From: Verrucomicrobiota bacterium
Lineage (GTDB): Bacteria > Verrucomicrobiota > Verrucomicrobiia > Verrucomicrobiales > Akkermansiaceae
Assembly: GCA_026397695.1 (NCBI GenBank)
Contig: JAPLUJ010000477.1
Location: forward strand, 1 to 7,339
Reading direction: 5' to 3'
Length of the DNA stretch: 7,339 nucleotides
Below are positions 1 to 6,465 of the stretch, piece after piece (within the stretch, counting starts at the first letter, position 1; every line of letters begins with the position of its first letter). Below the pieces are notes generated by a model. The model ran no database searches. It was not told the origin of the DNA and worked only from the letters and a program-made list of their open reading frames with translations. The translations under genes were made by a program, and so were the position numbers.

Positions 1-31
1 TCCCTTCTTCGCCTGTCCATTGGCCTGAAGA

Positions 32-177
32 CGCGACAGGAATGTCGCGACTCCCTATTGCAGGCGCGACAGGAATGTCGCGACGCCTTGTTGCAGGCGC
101 GACAGGAATGTCGCGACTCCTTGTTGCAGACGCGACAGGAATGTCGCGACTCCTTGTTGCAGACGCGACAGGAATGT
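32..177. repeat. 33-bp tandem palindromic repeat array downstream of the secretin gene
   Basis: Four complete 33-bp units start at 32, 65, 98 and 131, and a fifth, truncated unit starts at 164. Each unit is an 18-bp perfect palindrome, CGCGACAGGAATGTCGCG (7-bp stems, GGAA loop), followed by a 15-bp linker close to ACTCCTTGTTGCAGA. The palindrome is identical in all four full units, while the linkers differ at four positions. The fifth palindrome breaks off exactly at the secretin stop codon (TAA at 177-179 on the minus strand). In minus-strand RNA every unit can form a GC-rich hairpin, so the array could end or protect the operon transcript, but no U-tract follows the stems. There are no variable spacers, so it is not a CRISPR. 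A REP-like or dispersed repeat is the other reading. Positions 1-31 show nothing recognisable. Confidence 0.93.
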
Positions 178-2942
178 TAGTGCCGGGTGGTGGATTTTTT
201 CTTGGGAGACGCGGCGGATGGTTCGGCCACGATCACGGCTCTGGGGGGGGTGCCATTCTTGCCTTTGGCCTCGGCGCGCGGGATGTCGTTCACATTGGGC
301 AGGACGCCGGGACCATCGGCGAATTGGCGTGCCTTGGGCGAGACTTTGTAGCGGGAGTCCATATCGGACTGGACGTTGCCGAGCGTACGCTCGTCGTTGA
401 CGATGGACGGCTGGATGAAGATCATGAGTTCGCTGCGGTCCTTGTTATTGGTGGTGGAGGAGAAGAGTTTGCCGAGGAACGGGATGTCGCAGAGAATCGG
501 GATGCCGTTCTTGACCTGGTTGTTTTTGTTGGTGATCAAGCCGCCTAACACAATGGTTTCATTGTTGAGCACCGTGGCGGTGGTGAGGATTTCGCGGGTG
601 GAAATGCGCGGTACGGTGAGATCGTTGCCGTTGCCGCCGCCACCCTGAATCGTTTGGGTGCCGTTCTGTTCGTCGCTGAGCAGGGCGATTTGCATGGTGA
701 TCTCATTGTTGGAATTCACCAGCGGAATGACCTCGAGTTTCAGCACCACATCCTGGTATTGGATTTGAGTGGATGAGTTTGTATTGCCGCCATAGCTGGT
801 GCTGCCCGTCGGGATGGCGATGCGTTCGCCGCTCGAGATGGTGCCCTTCTGATTGTTAGAAGTGAAGATGCTGGGGCGCGAGAGCACGGTGAAATCGGTC
901 CTCGCCTGCAGGGCTTTGAGGTAAACATGAAGGTTATCGCCGATTTTCCCATAGACCCGCAGTCCGGCACCGGCGGGTAACGTTCCCGGGTTGAATGGGT
1001 TTTGGTCCGGGACCGCCGGTTGGTAGTTAGGATCGCCGGTCACGCCCACAGCGGGAGTTCCTTTAATGATAGCATTGATGATAGGCAGGACCGGACCCAT
1101 ACCGCCACCGCCGCGGCCGACGACATCGCCGCCGAGACGGAGATAGTCCATGCCGAATTCCTTGCCGTCGCTGAGGGTGAGCAGGCCGATGACGGTGGAA
1201 ATCATGACCTGGTCGGGTTTGACGTCGATCTGGTCGAGCAAGCGGGTGATGATTTCGAGGCCTGAGGGCGGGCCTTGGGCGACGATGGTGTTGGTGATAT
1301 TGTCGGCGACGAGGAGGGTTCTGCCGACGAGCATGGACTGAGGTGCGGAGCTGATGGTTTGGGCGTTGAGGGAGCTGCCGCCACCCGACATGCCGCCGGA
1401 ACCGCCGCCGCCGAAACTACCGCCGCCGCCGCCGAAACTGGAGCCGCTGGAGTTCCCGAAAACGGAGGAGGTATTGCCGCCGGAACTCCGGGAGCCCATG
1501 CCGCTTCTGTTAGAAGATTGGTTGTTGTTCCCTTGGGTGCGACTGTTTTGGCCGCCGGTGGCGGCTGATCCACCTCTGGCACCGGCACCGCCTGTCGCGC
1601 GGGAGCCACCTTCGCTGGAGGCGGAGAAGGCGCGGGTGAGCGCGTCACCGGCGATGGGGAGGAAGTCGGAAACGGAGAGGAAGCGGAGTTTGCGGCGCAG
1701 GAAGGTTTTGTCACTGGTCTGCACATCGAATTCACGGACCAGTCCTTCGACGAAGAGCAAATCGACGGGACGGCCCATGGCGAAGATGCGGTTGGTGCGG
1801 GGTTCCGGGATGATCTGGACCGGGTTGTCCTCGCCGCTGCTGATCGCGCCGGATTGGGCTGTGGATCGACCAGCGGGAGCGCCTGCCGGAGCGCCTGGCA
1901 CAGGAGCGGCCACAGGGGCTGCCGGAGCATCCGCCCGTTGGATGCCGGCGGTTTTTTGGGTCGTCGCCTGGGCGGTGAGCAACTCGGTGAGGATGGCCGC
2001 GAGTTCGGTGACGTCGGCAAACTGGACTTTGATGAAGCGGGTGGCGACTTGGGACGAGGGTTTGTCGATTTCCTTTTTGAGATCGATGAGTTTGCGGATG
2101 AGCGAGGTGTTTTCGGTGATGACGACGGCGGAAGCGTTCGGGACGGCGGCGATGGAGCCGAAGGCCCCGAACTGACCGATGATCTGGGTGAAGGTGTTCA
2201 CCGCCTCGGCCGGCTTGATGTAGCTGAGAGTCATCACGTAGGAAATCACGGCATCCCCTTCGGGCATGGCGTCATTTTCATTATACACCGCGACGCCGCG
2301 GCCGGGCGGGCGGATACCGCCGGTGGCAAGGGTGAGGATGTCGAGATTGGGATCCTGTTCATCCGGGACGAAGATGAAGTTTTCGATGGTGGCGGCCTTT
2401 TTGAGGAGTTCCGCGGCTTGGGCGTAAGTGAGTGGATCTTTCGGGGTGGCGTCCTGAACGAAAGAAAACTCGGCGATGCTGGCGGCGGCGGAGACGATCA
2501 CGCGGCGACCGGTGTATCGCCGATAGAGTCCGGCCAGGGCGGTGCCGCTGAGTTTCGGTTCGATGATGTCCTCGACGATCTTGTTATCCCCAAGAGGGAT
2601 GCCGGGTAGCAGGTCAGCGGCAGGCGAAGCCGGCTTCGTGGCCAGTTTCGAGGGCAACTTCGTGCCAGGCGCGCCAGCGGCAGGAGGCTGGGCGGCACCG
2701 GGAACGGGGACACCCGGCGGCTTGGGCGTGACGATGGGGGGCCTGACGGTGGCGGGCGGCGCGGGAGTGGGTGTTGCCACGACACCCGGGACGGCGGATG
2801 GTGCGGGAGTGGGTGGCACCACGGCACCCGGGACGGCAGGCGGCGCGGGAGTGACAGTGGTGGGCGGGATCCCGGCTGGTTGCTGGCCGGCTGCGGTAAC
2901 CCAAGCGAGGAGCAGGAGAATGAGGGAACGATGGAAGAACAT
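177..2942 (-). CDS. gspD: Type II secretion system secretin (GspD-like), enlarged
   Basis: This is the outer-membrane channel through which a T2SS releases folded proteins. Residues 1-19 are a signal peptide. A Pro/Ala-rich leader follows (about 22-110) with a 14-residue repeat. N0-like sequence lies at about 120-208, an N1-like repeat at about 232-295 and an N2-like segment at about 300-410, interrupted by an Ala/Pro stretch at 324-370. N3 (about 415-578) is split by a Gly/Ser/Asn-rich insertion at about 445-525. The secretin core is at about 580-850. Its family landmarks include VLSRPSIFTSNNQKG (686-700), ISTREILTTATVLNNETIVLGG (begins 780) and the GIPILCDIPFLGKLF signature (813-827). At 921 residues it exceeds usual GspD proteins (about 650-750) because of these low-complexity parts. 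A 70-residue hydrophilic, Lys-rich tail follows the core. The start is ATG at 2942; upstream is CCATCCTCC, not a Shine-Dalgarno motif. It is the last gene of the block, 35 bp after the GspC-like gene. A PilQ identity is less likely given the pseudopilin neighbours. Confidence 0.93.
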   Translation of the reverse strand: MFFHRSLILLLLAWVTAAGQQPAGIPPTTVTPAPPAVPGAVVPPTPAPSAVPGVVATPTPAPPATVRPPIVTPKPPGVPVPGAAQPPAAGAPGTKLPSKLATKPASPAADLLPGIPLGDNKIVEDIIEPKLSGTALAGLYRRYTGRRVIVSAAASIAEFSFVQDATPKDPLTYAQAAELLKKAATIENFIFVPDEQDPNLDILTLATGGIRPPGRGVAVYNENDAMPEGDAVISYVMTLSYIKPAEAVNTFTQIIGQFGAFGSIAAVPNASAVVITENTSLIRKLIDLKKEIDKPSSQVATRFIKVQFADVTELAAILTELLTAQATTQKTAGIQRADAPAAPVAAPVPGAPAGAPAGRSTAQSGAISSGEDNPVQIIPEPRTNRIFAMGRPVDLLFVEGLVREFDVQTSDKTFLRRKLRFLSVSDFLPIAGDALTRAFSASSEGGSRATGGAGARGGSAATGGQNSRTQGNNNQSSNRSGMGSRSSGGNTSSVFGNSSGSSFGGGGGSFGGGGSGGMSGGGSSLNAQTISSAPQSMLVGRTLLVADNITNTIVAQGPPSGLEIITRLLDQIDVKPDQVMISTVIGLLTLSDGKEFGMDYLRLGGDVVGRGGGGMGPVLPIINAIIKGTPAVGVTGDPNYQPAVPDQNPFNPGTLPAGAGLRVYGKIGDNLHVYLKALQARTDFTVLSRPSIFTSNNQKGTISSGERIAIPTGSTSYGGNTNSSTQIQYQDVVLKLEVIPLVNSNNEITMQIALLSDEQNGTQTIQGGGGNGNDLTVPRISTREILTTATVLNNETIVLGGLITNKNNQVKNGIPILCDIPFLGKLFSSTTNNKDRSELMIFIQPSIVNDERTLGNVQSDMDSRYKVSPKARQFADGPGVLPNVNDIPRAEAKGKNGTPPRAVIVAEPSAASPKKKSTTRH
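1370..1610 (-). repeat. Gly/Ser/Asn-rich low-complexity segment inside the secretin N3 domain
   Basis: Residues of about 445-525 of the secretin are almost wholly Gly, Ser, Asn, Ala, Thr and Arg, ending in runs such as SSFGGGGGSFGGGGSGG. The flanking sequence reads as N3-type: before it KLRFLSVSDFLPIAGDAL, after it LLVADNITNTIVAQGPP. The low-complexity block therefore sits in the loop between the two halves of one domain. Secretin N3 domains commonly carry a loop here, but this one is long. In the ring it would form a flexible fringe in the periplasmic vestibule, which is an inference. Confidence 0.8.
2761..2853 (-). repeat. 42-bp tandem repeat coding the secretin Pro-rich leader
   Basis: Two good copies of a 42-bp unit (2761-2802 and 2803-2844) both begin GCGGGAGTGGGTG and share CACCCGGGACGGC. 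A third start, GCGGGAGTG, follows at 2845-2853 and then diverges. In the protein this gives 14-residue repeats such as TPAPPAVPGAVVPP (31-44) and TPAPSAVPGVVATP (45-58). The segment lies between the signal peptide and the N0 domain, so it is probably an extended, unstructured periplasmic linker. Confidence 0.75.
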
Positions 2943-2977
2943 GGAGGATGGCTGTGGATTGCGGATGAAATGCCGGT

Positions 2978-3568
2978 TTAACGCCCGCCGCGTTGGACCG
3001 GACGACGGTTGGATGAGTCTTGGGGTTGGGAGGTTGGGGACGATGGGGGAACGACCCGCGGGCGCGGTTGGTGCTGCGGTTGCTGGCCGGGTTGCATGGG
3101 AGGCTGCATGCCGGGGATGGTGGCAGCGCTCGGGCCCTTGGGATTCACCTTGGCAGTGGGTGCGGCAACCAAGGTTAGGTATTTTTCATCGAAGGCGACG
3201 GTGCCGGTTTTTGACCCGGTGGAAAGGCTGACCACTGTGGCAAGGGGGTCGCCCGCTGTATAGGTGACTTCGAGAATCTTGAATTCGCCGTTCGGTTTAT
3301 CCGAATCGATAATGAGGCGTTCTTCGGGTTTTTTCTTATTCAACAAGGTGATGCGGTATGCACCGCCGATGGGCGAAACCCCCGCTAGCGAGTAGTCTTC
3401 CAACGGATTGACGGTTTCGACGGGCGCAGGAGGCGGGGGTTTGGAGGTGAAGGGCGAGTTCGTCCAAAGTCCGGCGTAGAGGGTGATGGGTGCCTTTTTC
3501 GGCAAACCCGCCATGGTCCAACCGGCGAGTGCGAGGGTGAGCAGCAAGATGCGGGGTATGGCGTTCAT
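2978..3568 (-). CDS. Short exported GspC/PilP-like protein of the secretion operon
   Basis: This is a 196-residue protein starting at ATG 3568; the reading frame could extend six codons to a TTG at 3586, but the ATG directly precedes the hydrophobic segment. Residues 4-20 are a signal peptide or membrane anchor. LWTNSPF (34-40) and a Pro-rich linker (43-52) follow, then a predicted beta-rich domain (about 55-135) beginning NPLEDYSLAGVSPI, and finally a tail (141-196) rich in Pro, Gln, Ser and Arg. The pattern of an anchor, a Pro-rich linker and a 'PL.DY.L.GV' opening resembles the homology region of GspC and PilP, which link the inner-membrane platform to secretin N-domains. The protein is shorter than typical GspC (about 270-300 residues) and has no PDZ or coiled-coil region. 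Its place between the gspM-like gene and gspD matches that of xpsN in Xanthomonas. Its role as connector is inference from placement and weak motif similarity, so no symbol is given. Confidence 0.72.
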   Translation of the reverse strand: MNAIPRILLLTLALAGWTMAGLPKKAPITLYAGLWTNSPFTSKPPPPAPVETVNPLEDYSLAGVSPIGGAYRITLLNKKKPEERLIIDSDKPNGEFKILEVTYTAGDPLATVVSLSTGSKTGTVAFDEKYLTLVAAPTAKVNPKGPSAATIPGMQPPMQPGQQPQHQPRPRVVPPSSPTSQPQDSSNRRPVQRGGR

Positions 3569-3616
3569 GGCAGTAGTGTAAGGCAAGAAGCGGGATTAGC
3601 GAAGCGTGAAGTGCGA

Positions 3617-4144
3617 TCAGGGCGGGACAGGCACGAACCATTGTTCGATGATCGCCTTGCAATCGATCTGGGTATCGTCCTTGGCGTTAGGTGAAACCCG
3701 GATGCTGGAGGCGATCCGCAATTGCTCCGGGATGTTGAGGCGATCCAGCCAACGGTAGAGTGCCTCATCGGAGCCGTTGACGGTCATCTCGAATTTGGCG
3801 CGGTGGAAATACCGTCCCGCAGTGTCCGCTGCCAAGGGCTTCTGGGCAGTGATGGACAGGCCGCTGGTTTTGGCTTCGGTTTCGCAGAGTTGTTGGAGTT
3901 TCGTTTGGACGTCCTGGATGGCGGCGGGTTCCGGTTCGTGCTTGGCGAGCCATTCCATCTGGTCGGTAACCTGTGCGTGGCTGTCACGAGACGCTTCGGT
4001 GGCAGCAAGTTTTTCGATGGCCGCCGCGTGCTTGCGCTCGACTGCGCCGCGCTTGGATTTGAAGAACCCAATGGCGAGGAAATTGAGCATGAGGAACCCT
4101 GCGGCGGCGAAGAAGAGCAGGAGGTTTTTTTCGCGGGGAGACAT
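3617..4144 (-). CDS. gspM: GspM/PilO-like inner-membrane platform protein
   Basis: This is a 175-residue protein with the layout of GspM. A short cytoplasmic N-terminus (MSPREKN) precedes one transmembrane helix (about 8-28) and a charged helical stretch likely to form a coiled coil (about 30-92). A compact alpha/beta domain (about 94-170) contains KFEMTVNGSDEALYRWLDRL and a final strand pair around IRVSPNAKDDTQIDCKAIIE, as expected for the ferredoxin-like periplasmic domain of GspM and PilO. Its length fits GspM (about 160-180). In a T2SS this protein pairs with GspL in the inner-membrane assembly platform. The call rests on topology plus position after the gspL-like gene, because this family has little conserved sequence. 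It starts at ATG 4144 with no visible Shine-Dalgarno motif. The gene is 139 bp from gspL and 48 bp from the GspC-like gene. Confidence 0.78.
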   Translation of the reverse strand: MSPREKNLLLFFAAAGFLMLNFLAIGFFKSKRGAVERKHAAAIEKLAATEASRDSHAQVTDQMEWLAKHEPEPAAIQDVQTKLQQLCETEAKTSGLSITAQKPLAADTAGRYFHRAKFEMTVNGSDEALYRWLDRLNIPEQLRIASSIRVSPNAKDDTQIDCKAIIEQWFVPVPP

Positions 4145-4151
4145 GGGGAAA

Positions 4152-4236
4152 GGTCACTGGTCATTGGTCACTGGTCATTGGTCAGATATGGAGAAAGGAC
4201 GATGCTTGTTCTTACCAATGACTCATGACCAATGAC
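4152..4236. repeat. Heptanucleotide repeats forming a long inverted repeat between gspL and gspM
   Basis: From 4152 the sequence is a run of 7-bp units, alternating GGTCACT and GGTCATT, four complete copies plus a partial one (4152-4184). At 4214-4236 the same motif returns in opposite orientation (ACCAATGACTCATGACC and onward). Arms 4160-4182 and 4214-4236 pair at 20 of 23 positions around a 31-nt loop, so the operon RNA could form a long hairpin just before the gspM-like start. Heptad repeats of this general kind occur as dispersed intergenic repeats in several bacterial groups, notably cyanobacteria. The gap's other bases, 4237-4283, show nothing recognisable. A regulatory or RNA-processing role is possible but not shown. 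Confidence 0.88.
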
Positions 4237-4283
4237 TATTGTCTGTTTAAATGCCGTTGGGGTGGGGATTTGTCGGTTATGGG

Positions 4284-5519
4284 TTATTCCGCTTTGCGAA
4301 CTTCGCCATTGAAGGTGAAGTCCCATCCGCGGGTGGATTGATGGGGCTCCTGATTCTGCCAGGTGAAGTTGGCGAGATCGGTGGTTTTCGAGAGTTTGAG
4401 GCTGAAGCTATTCACAGCCGGGAATGTCGGAGCCTCGCCGATGAGTTTGATATCGATGGCGCTGATTTCGGCGGTCTTGAGGCGCAGGCCGCTGGCGGGA
4501 GGGATGCACGCGTGAATGCGCCGGAGGATGTCCACCGGGGAGTTGTTGAGATCGATGGCGTGGGCAAGTTCCTGCCACTTCGCGATATGGATATCGTAGG
4601 CCTCGCCTTCGGGAGCGGCCTCTTGGGCTTGTTGGAGGAGATTTTGGGTTTCGGTCGTTTTTTTCCACAGGCCGTAGCTGAACCATCCAGCGAGGCCGAG
4701 GTAGATGAGGGCGACGGCAGTCACGGCGAGGGTGATGTTGCGGCGGCGCAAGGCCAATCTGCGTGCGGCGCGGACATCGGCCGGCAGGAGTTTGCTGAGA
4801 GGGTTGGGAAGGACGGGTAGCGGGCGCGGTGCAAGCTCGACCGGGACATTGAACGTGGACGCAAGGGGTGCCGGATCAAGGGATTCATCGTGGGTCCAAA
4901 TCACGACGCGGGAAGGCTCGATTTCCATTCCTTGCATGGCCAATTGGATGAGCGAAAGGCGGATTTCGCGGGCCAGTGATTCGTCCGGTTGATGCGCATC
5001 CGTGGCAGTCGCCTGACAATAGACGAGGGTCCCTTCATGGAAGACGGCGAACACCCAGCGACCGAATTCCTTCCACACCGTGAGGACGTCTCCCGTGACC
5101 GGAAACGCGCGTGCGGAGATATCGAAACCCTTGGGACCGCGGGGCGGCAGATCGCCATCGCCCGGAGCGCGCAGGAAAACCGCGAGCAAGGCGGTGCTTT
5201 CGGGTTCGCGGGCAATGACCAACACATCGGTGAGTTGGCCGGCCAGTGGGTCCGGCCGCAGACCGAGACGCTCGGCATGAAGGGCCACGAGATCCGGAAA
5301 CAACGCATCGTCATCGCTGGTCACCCGCATGGGCACGGCGGTGATGGATTTCACCGGAAACAGCAGCGATAAATTTCCGGCCGGAATGCCAGTTAGATCA
5401 CCGGCACGCACGGTGTCGGTCGTGCTGTGGAGGGTGAAGCCGCCGTCGTCCGTATCGGTCCAGATTTCCCATCCGGATTCGCCGGGGACGAGAAGCACAT
5501 TTTCAGTGGTTTTGCTCAC
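4284..5519 (-). CDS. gspL: GspL-like inner-membrane platform protein (PilM-PilN-like fusion layout)
   Basis: This is a 411-residue protein, the usual length of GspL. The N-terminal cytoplasmic half (about 1-230) alternates short strands and helices in the manner of the actin-like GspL/PilM fold, for example KSITAVPMRV at 57-66 and RWVFAVFHEGTLVYC at 154-168. A basic stretch (RAARRLALRRR, 250-260) precedes one transmembrane helix (about 262-284). A helical linker follows, then a C-terminal periplasmic domain (about 320-409) containing LRRIHACIPPASGLRLKTAEI and ending WDFTFNGEV, like PilN and the GspL ferredoxin-like domain. In a T2SS, GspL recruits the ATPase GspE to the membrane and partners GspM. 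The start is GTG at 5519, overlapping the gspK stop by 4 nt, which suggests translational coupling. The actin-like half is diverged, so recognition depends on architecture and position. Confidence 0.82.
   Translation of the reverse strand: MSKTTENVLLVPGESGWEIWTDTDDGGFTLHSTTDTVRAGDLTGIPAGNLSLLFPVKSITAVPMRVTSDDDALFPDLVALHAERLGLRPDPLAGQLTDVLVIAREPESTALLAVFLRAPGDGDLPPRGPKGFDISARAFPVTGDVLTVWKEFGRWVFAVFHEGTLVYCQATATDAHQPDESLAREIRLSLIQLAMQGMEIEPSRVVIWTHDESLDPAPLASTFNVPVELAPRPLPVLPNPLSKLLPADVRAARRLALRRRNITLAVTAVALIYLGLAGWFSYGLWKKTTETQNLLQQAQEAAPEGEAYDIHIAKWQELAHAIDLNNSPVDILRRIHACIPPASGLRLKTAEISAIDIKLIGEAPTFPAVNSFSLKLSKTTDLANFTWQNQEPHQSTRGWDFTFNGEVRKAE
5516..5519 (-). promoter_or_regulatory. GTGA stop/start overlap coupling gspK to gspL
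   Basis: On the minus strand the four bases read GTGA: GTG starts the gspL-like gene and TGA ends gspK. There is no purine-rich ribosome-binding site before the GTG, so ribosomes finishing gspK probably re-initiate here. This overlap fixes the gspL start. Confidence 0.75.
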
Positions 5520-6457
5520 GGGATGATTTCTTCGGTGCGTTCGAGAAGGGCCGGTTTGCCGGTGCGGTTGCGGACGATGACGGTGATTTTGCGTTTGGCG
5601 CCCTCCGCGTAGCCGATGCTTTCGATGTGGGTGGTGGCATCGTTGACGGTGAACCGCTTGGCGAGATCGGGGCGAGCATTCATGTCAATTCCCAAAAGAT
5701 CAAGCGCGGCGGCGGCATTTTGAAAACGAGCGTCGTCTTCCGTATCGAGCTGGCCATCCGCACCGCGCACGGTTTCTGGAATGATCGCGGTGCGTTCGAC
5801 CGGACATTCCGCCGCCGCCGCGATCAACTCGGCGCTGGCCTCATTGAGATCCAAAGGCCCGCCGCTCCACACGGTGAACCAATTCCGCCAATCCGGCCGC
5901 ACCTTTTCAATGAGGTCCATGCCGCGCACGAGGCGCATTTCACTGAGGTCATAAAACGGGCGGTTGAACGGTTGGTTGATCCGTCCGGCTTTTTCGTAGT
6001 CCTTTTTTTCCGCCCCGTTGAGGCCGGTATCGTCATCCGCGTCGACCCAGTCGCAAAGCGCATCGACGACAGACTGCGCGTCTTTGACCTCGAGCCCCCA
6101 ATTGCAGAAAATCGAGGTCAGCAACGGCTTGTCCTGCTGTAGGAGGAGGGCGTTGATGTTGAAGCGTCCGCCTTCGGAAAGCACCTTCACCACGAAGCCC
6201 TCGCCGGTATCTCCGTTCATTTGCCGCAGGATCGGGTCCGAGCGTTTCACGGCGGGATTGGCACCGACGGCGATGCCCATCTCGGCGATCTGACGGGCAC
6301 GCGAACCATGGATCTTCGCCGAAGTTAGTTCCATATCGAACGAAATCACCCGCAGCGCCGCCATGCAGGCCATCGCGAGAATCGCGATGAGCCAGAGCAC
6401 CGCCATGAGTGCGGCACCATGGCGGGACCGGTGGATGTTAGGAATGCGAGAATTCAT
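5516..6457 (-). CDS. gspK: Type II secretion minor pseudopilin GspK
   Basis: This is a 313-residue protein typical of GspK, the largest minor pseudopilin, which caps the pseudopilus tip with GspI and GspJ. A basic N-terminus ends RHG (12-14), and the prepilin peptidase would cut after Gly14, before AALMAVLWLIAILAMACMAAL. The mature +5 residue is not Glu, a recognised trait of GspK that sets it apart from other pseudopilins. Conserved landmarks follow: EGGRFNINAL (95-104), the acidic DALCDWVDADDDTGLNGAE segment (132-150; this region of GspK carries calcium-binding sites), NQPFNRPFYDLSEMRLVRGM (161-180) and VWSGGPLDLNEAS (196-208), the form of the LN.N.A motif. The start is ATG at 6457, 8 nt after the gspJ stop. 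Four Cys residues outside the hydrophobic segment (118, 135, 218) and one within it (31) are present; no disulfide pairing can be inferred. Confidence 0.93.
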   Translation of the reverse strand: MNSRIPNIHRSRHGAALMAVLWLIAILAMACMAALRVISFDMELTSAKIHGSRARQIAEMGIAVGANPAVKRSDPILRQMNGDTGEGFVVKVLSEGGRFNINALLLQQDKPLLTSIFCNWGLEVKDAQSVVDALCDWVDADDDTGLNGAEKKDYEKAGRINQPFNRPFYDLSEMRLVRGMDLIEKVRPDWRNWFTVWSGGPLDLNEASAELIAAAAECPVERTAIIPETVRGADGQLDTEDDARFQNAAAALDLLGIDMNARPDLAKRFTVNDATTHIESIGYAEGAKRKITVIVRNRTGKPALLERTEEIIP

Positions 6458-6465
6458 TTGAGCTG

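Noticed and set aside
32..177. A CRISPR array
   Set aside because: The repeats are contiguous at a 33-bp period and the 15-bp linkers are nearly identical, so there are no distinct spacers, and no cas gene is near.
42..548. A plus-strand gene with an 11-residue repeat (MSRLLVADATG)
   Set aside because: The repeat period is a multiple of three and lacks stops, so it stays open by chance. The rest of the frame is antisense to the secretin 3' end, which has clear family motifs on the other strand.
1354..2609. Long plus-strand open frames opposite the secretin gene
   Set aside because: They are Pro- or Gly-rich shadows of GC-rich, low-complexity coding sequence with no recognisable domain, while the minus frame matches secretin throughout.
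3569..3586. TTG start six codons upstream for the GspC-like gene
   Set aside because: The ATG at 3568 lies directly before the signal-like hydrophobic segment, and no ribosome-binding site favours the TTG.
177..5519. A type IV pilus PilMNOPQ cluster
   Set aside because: The layout of L, M, C-like and D genes resembles PilM-Q, but clear GspK and GspJ pseudopilins directly upstream in the same packed operon point to a T2SS.
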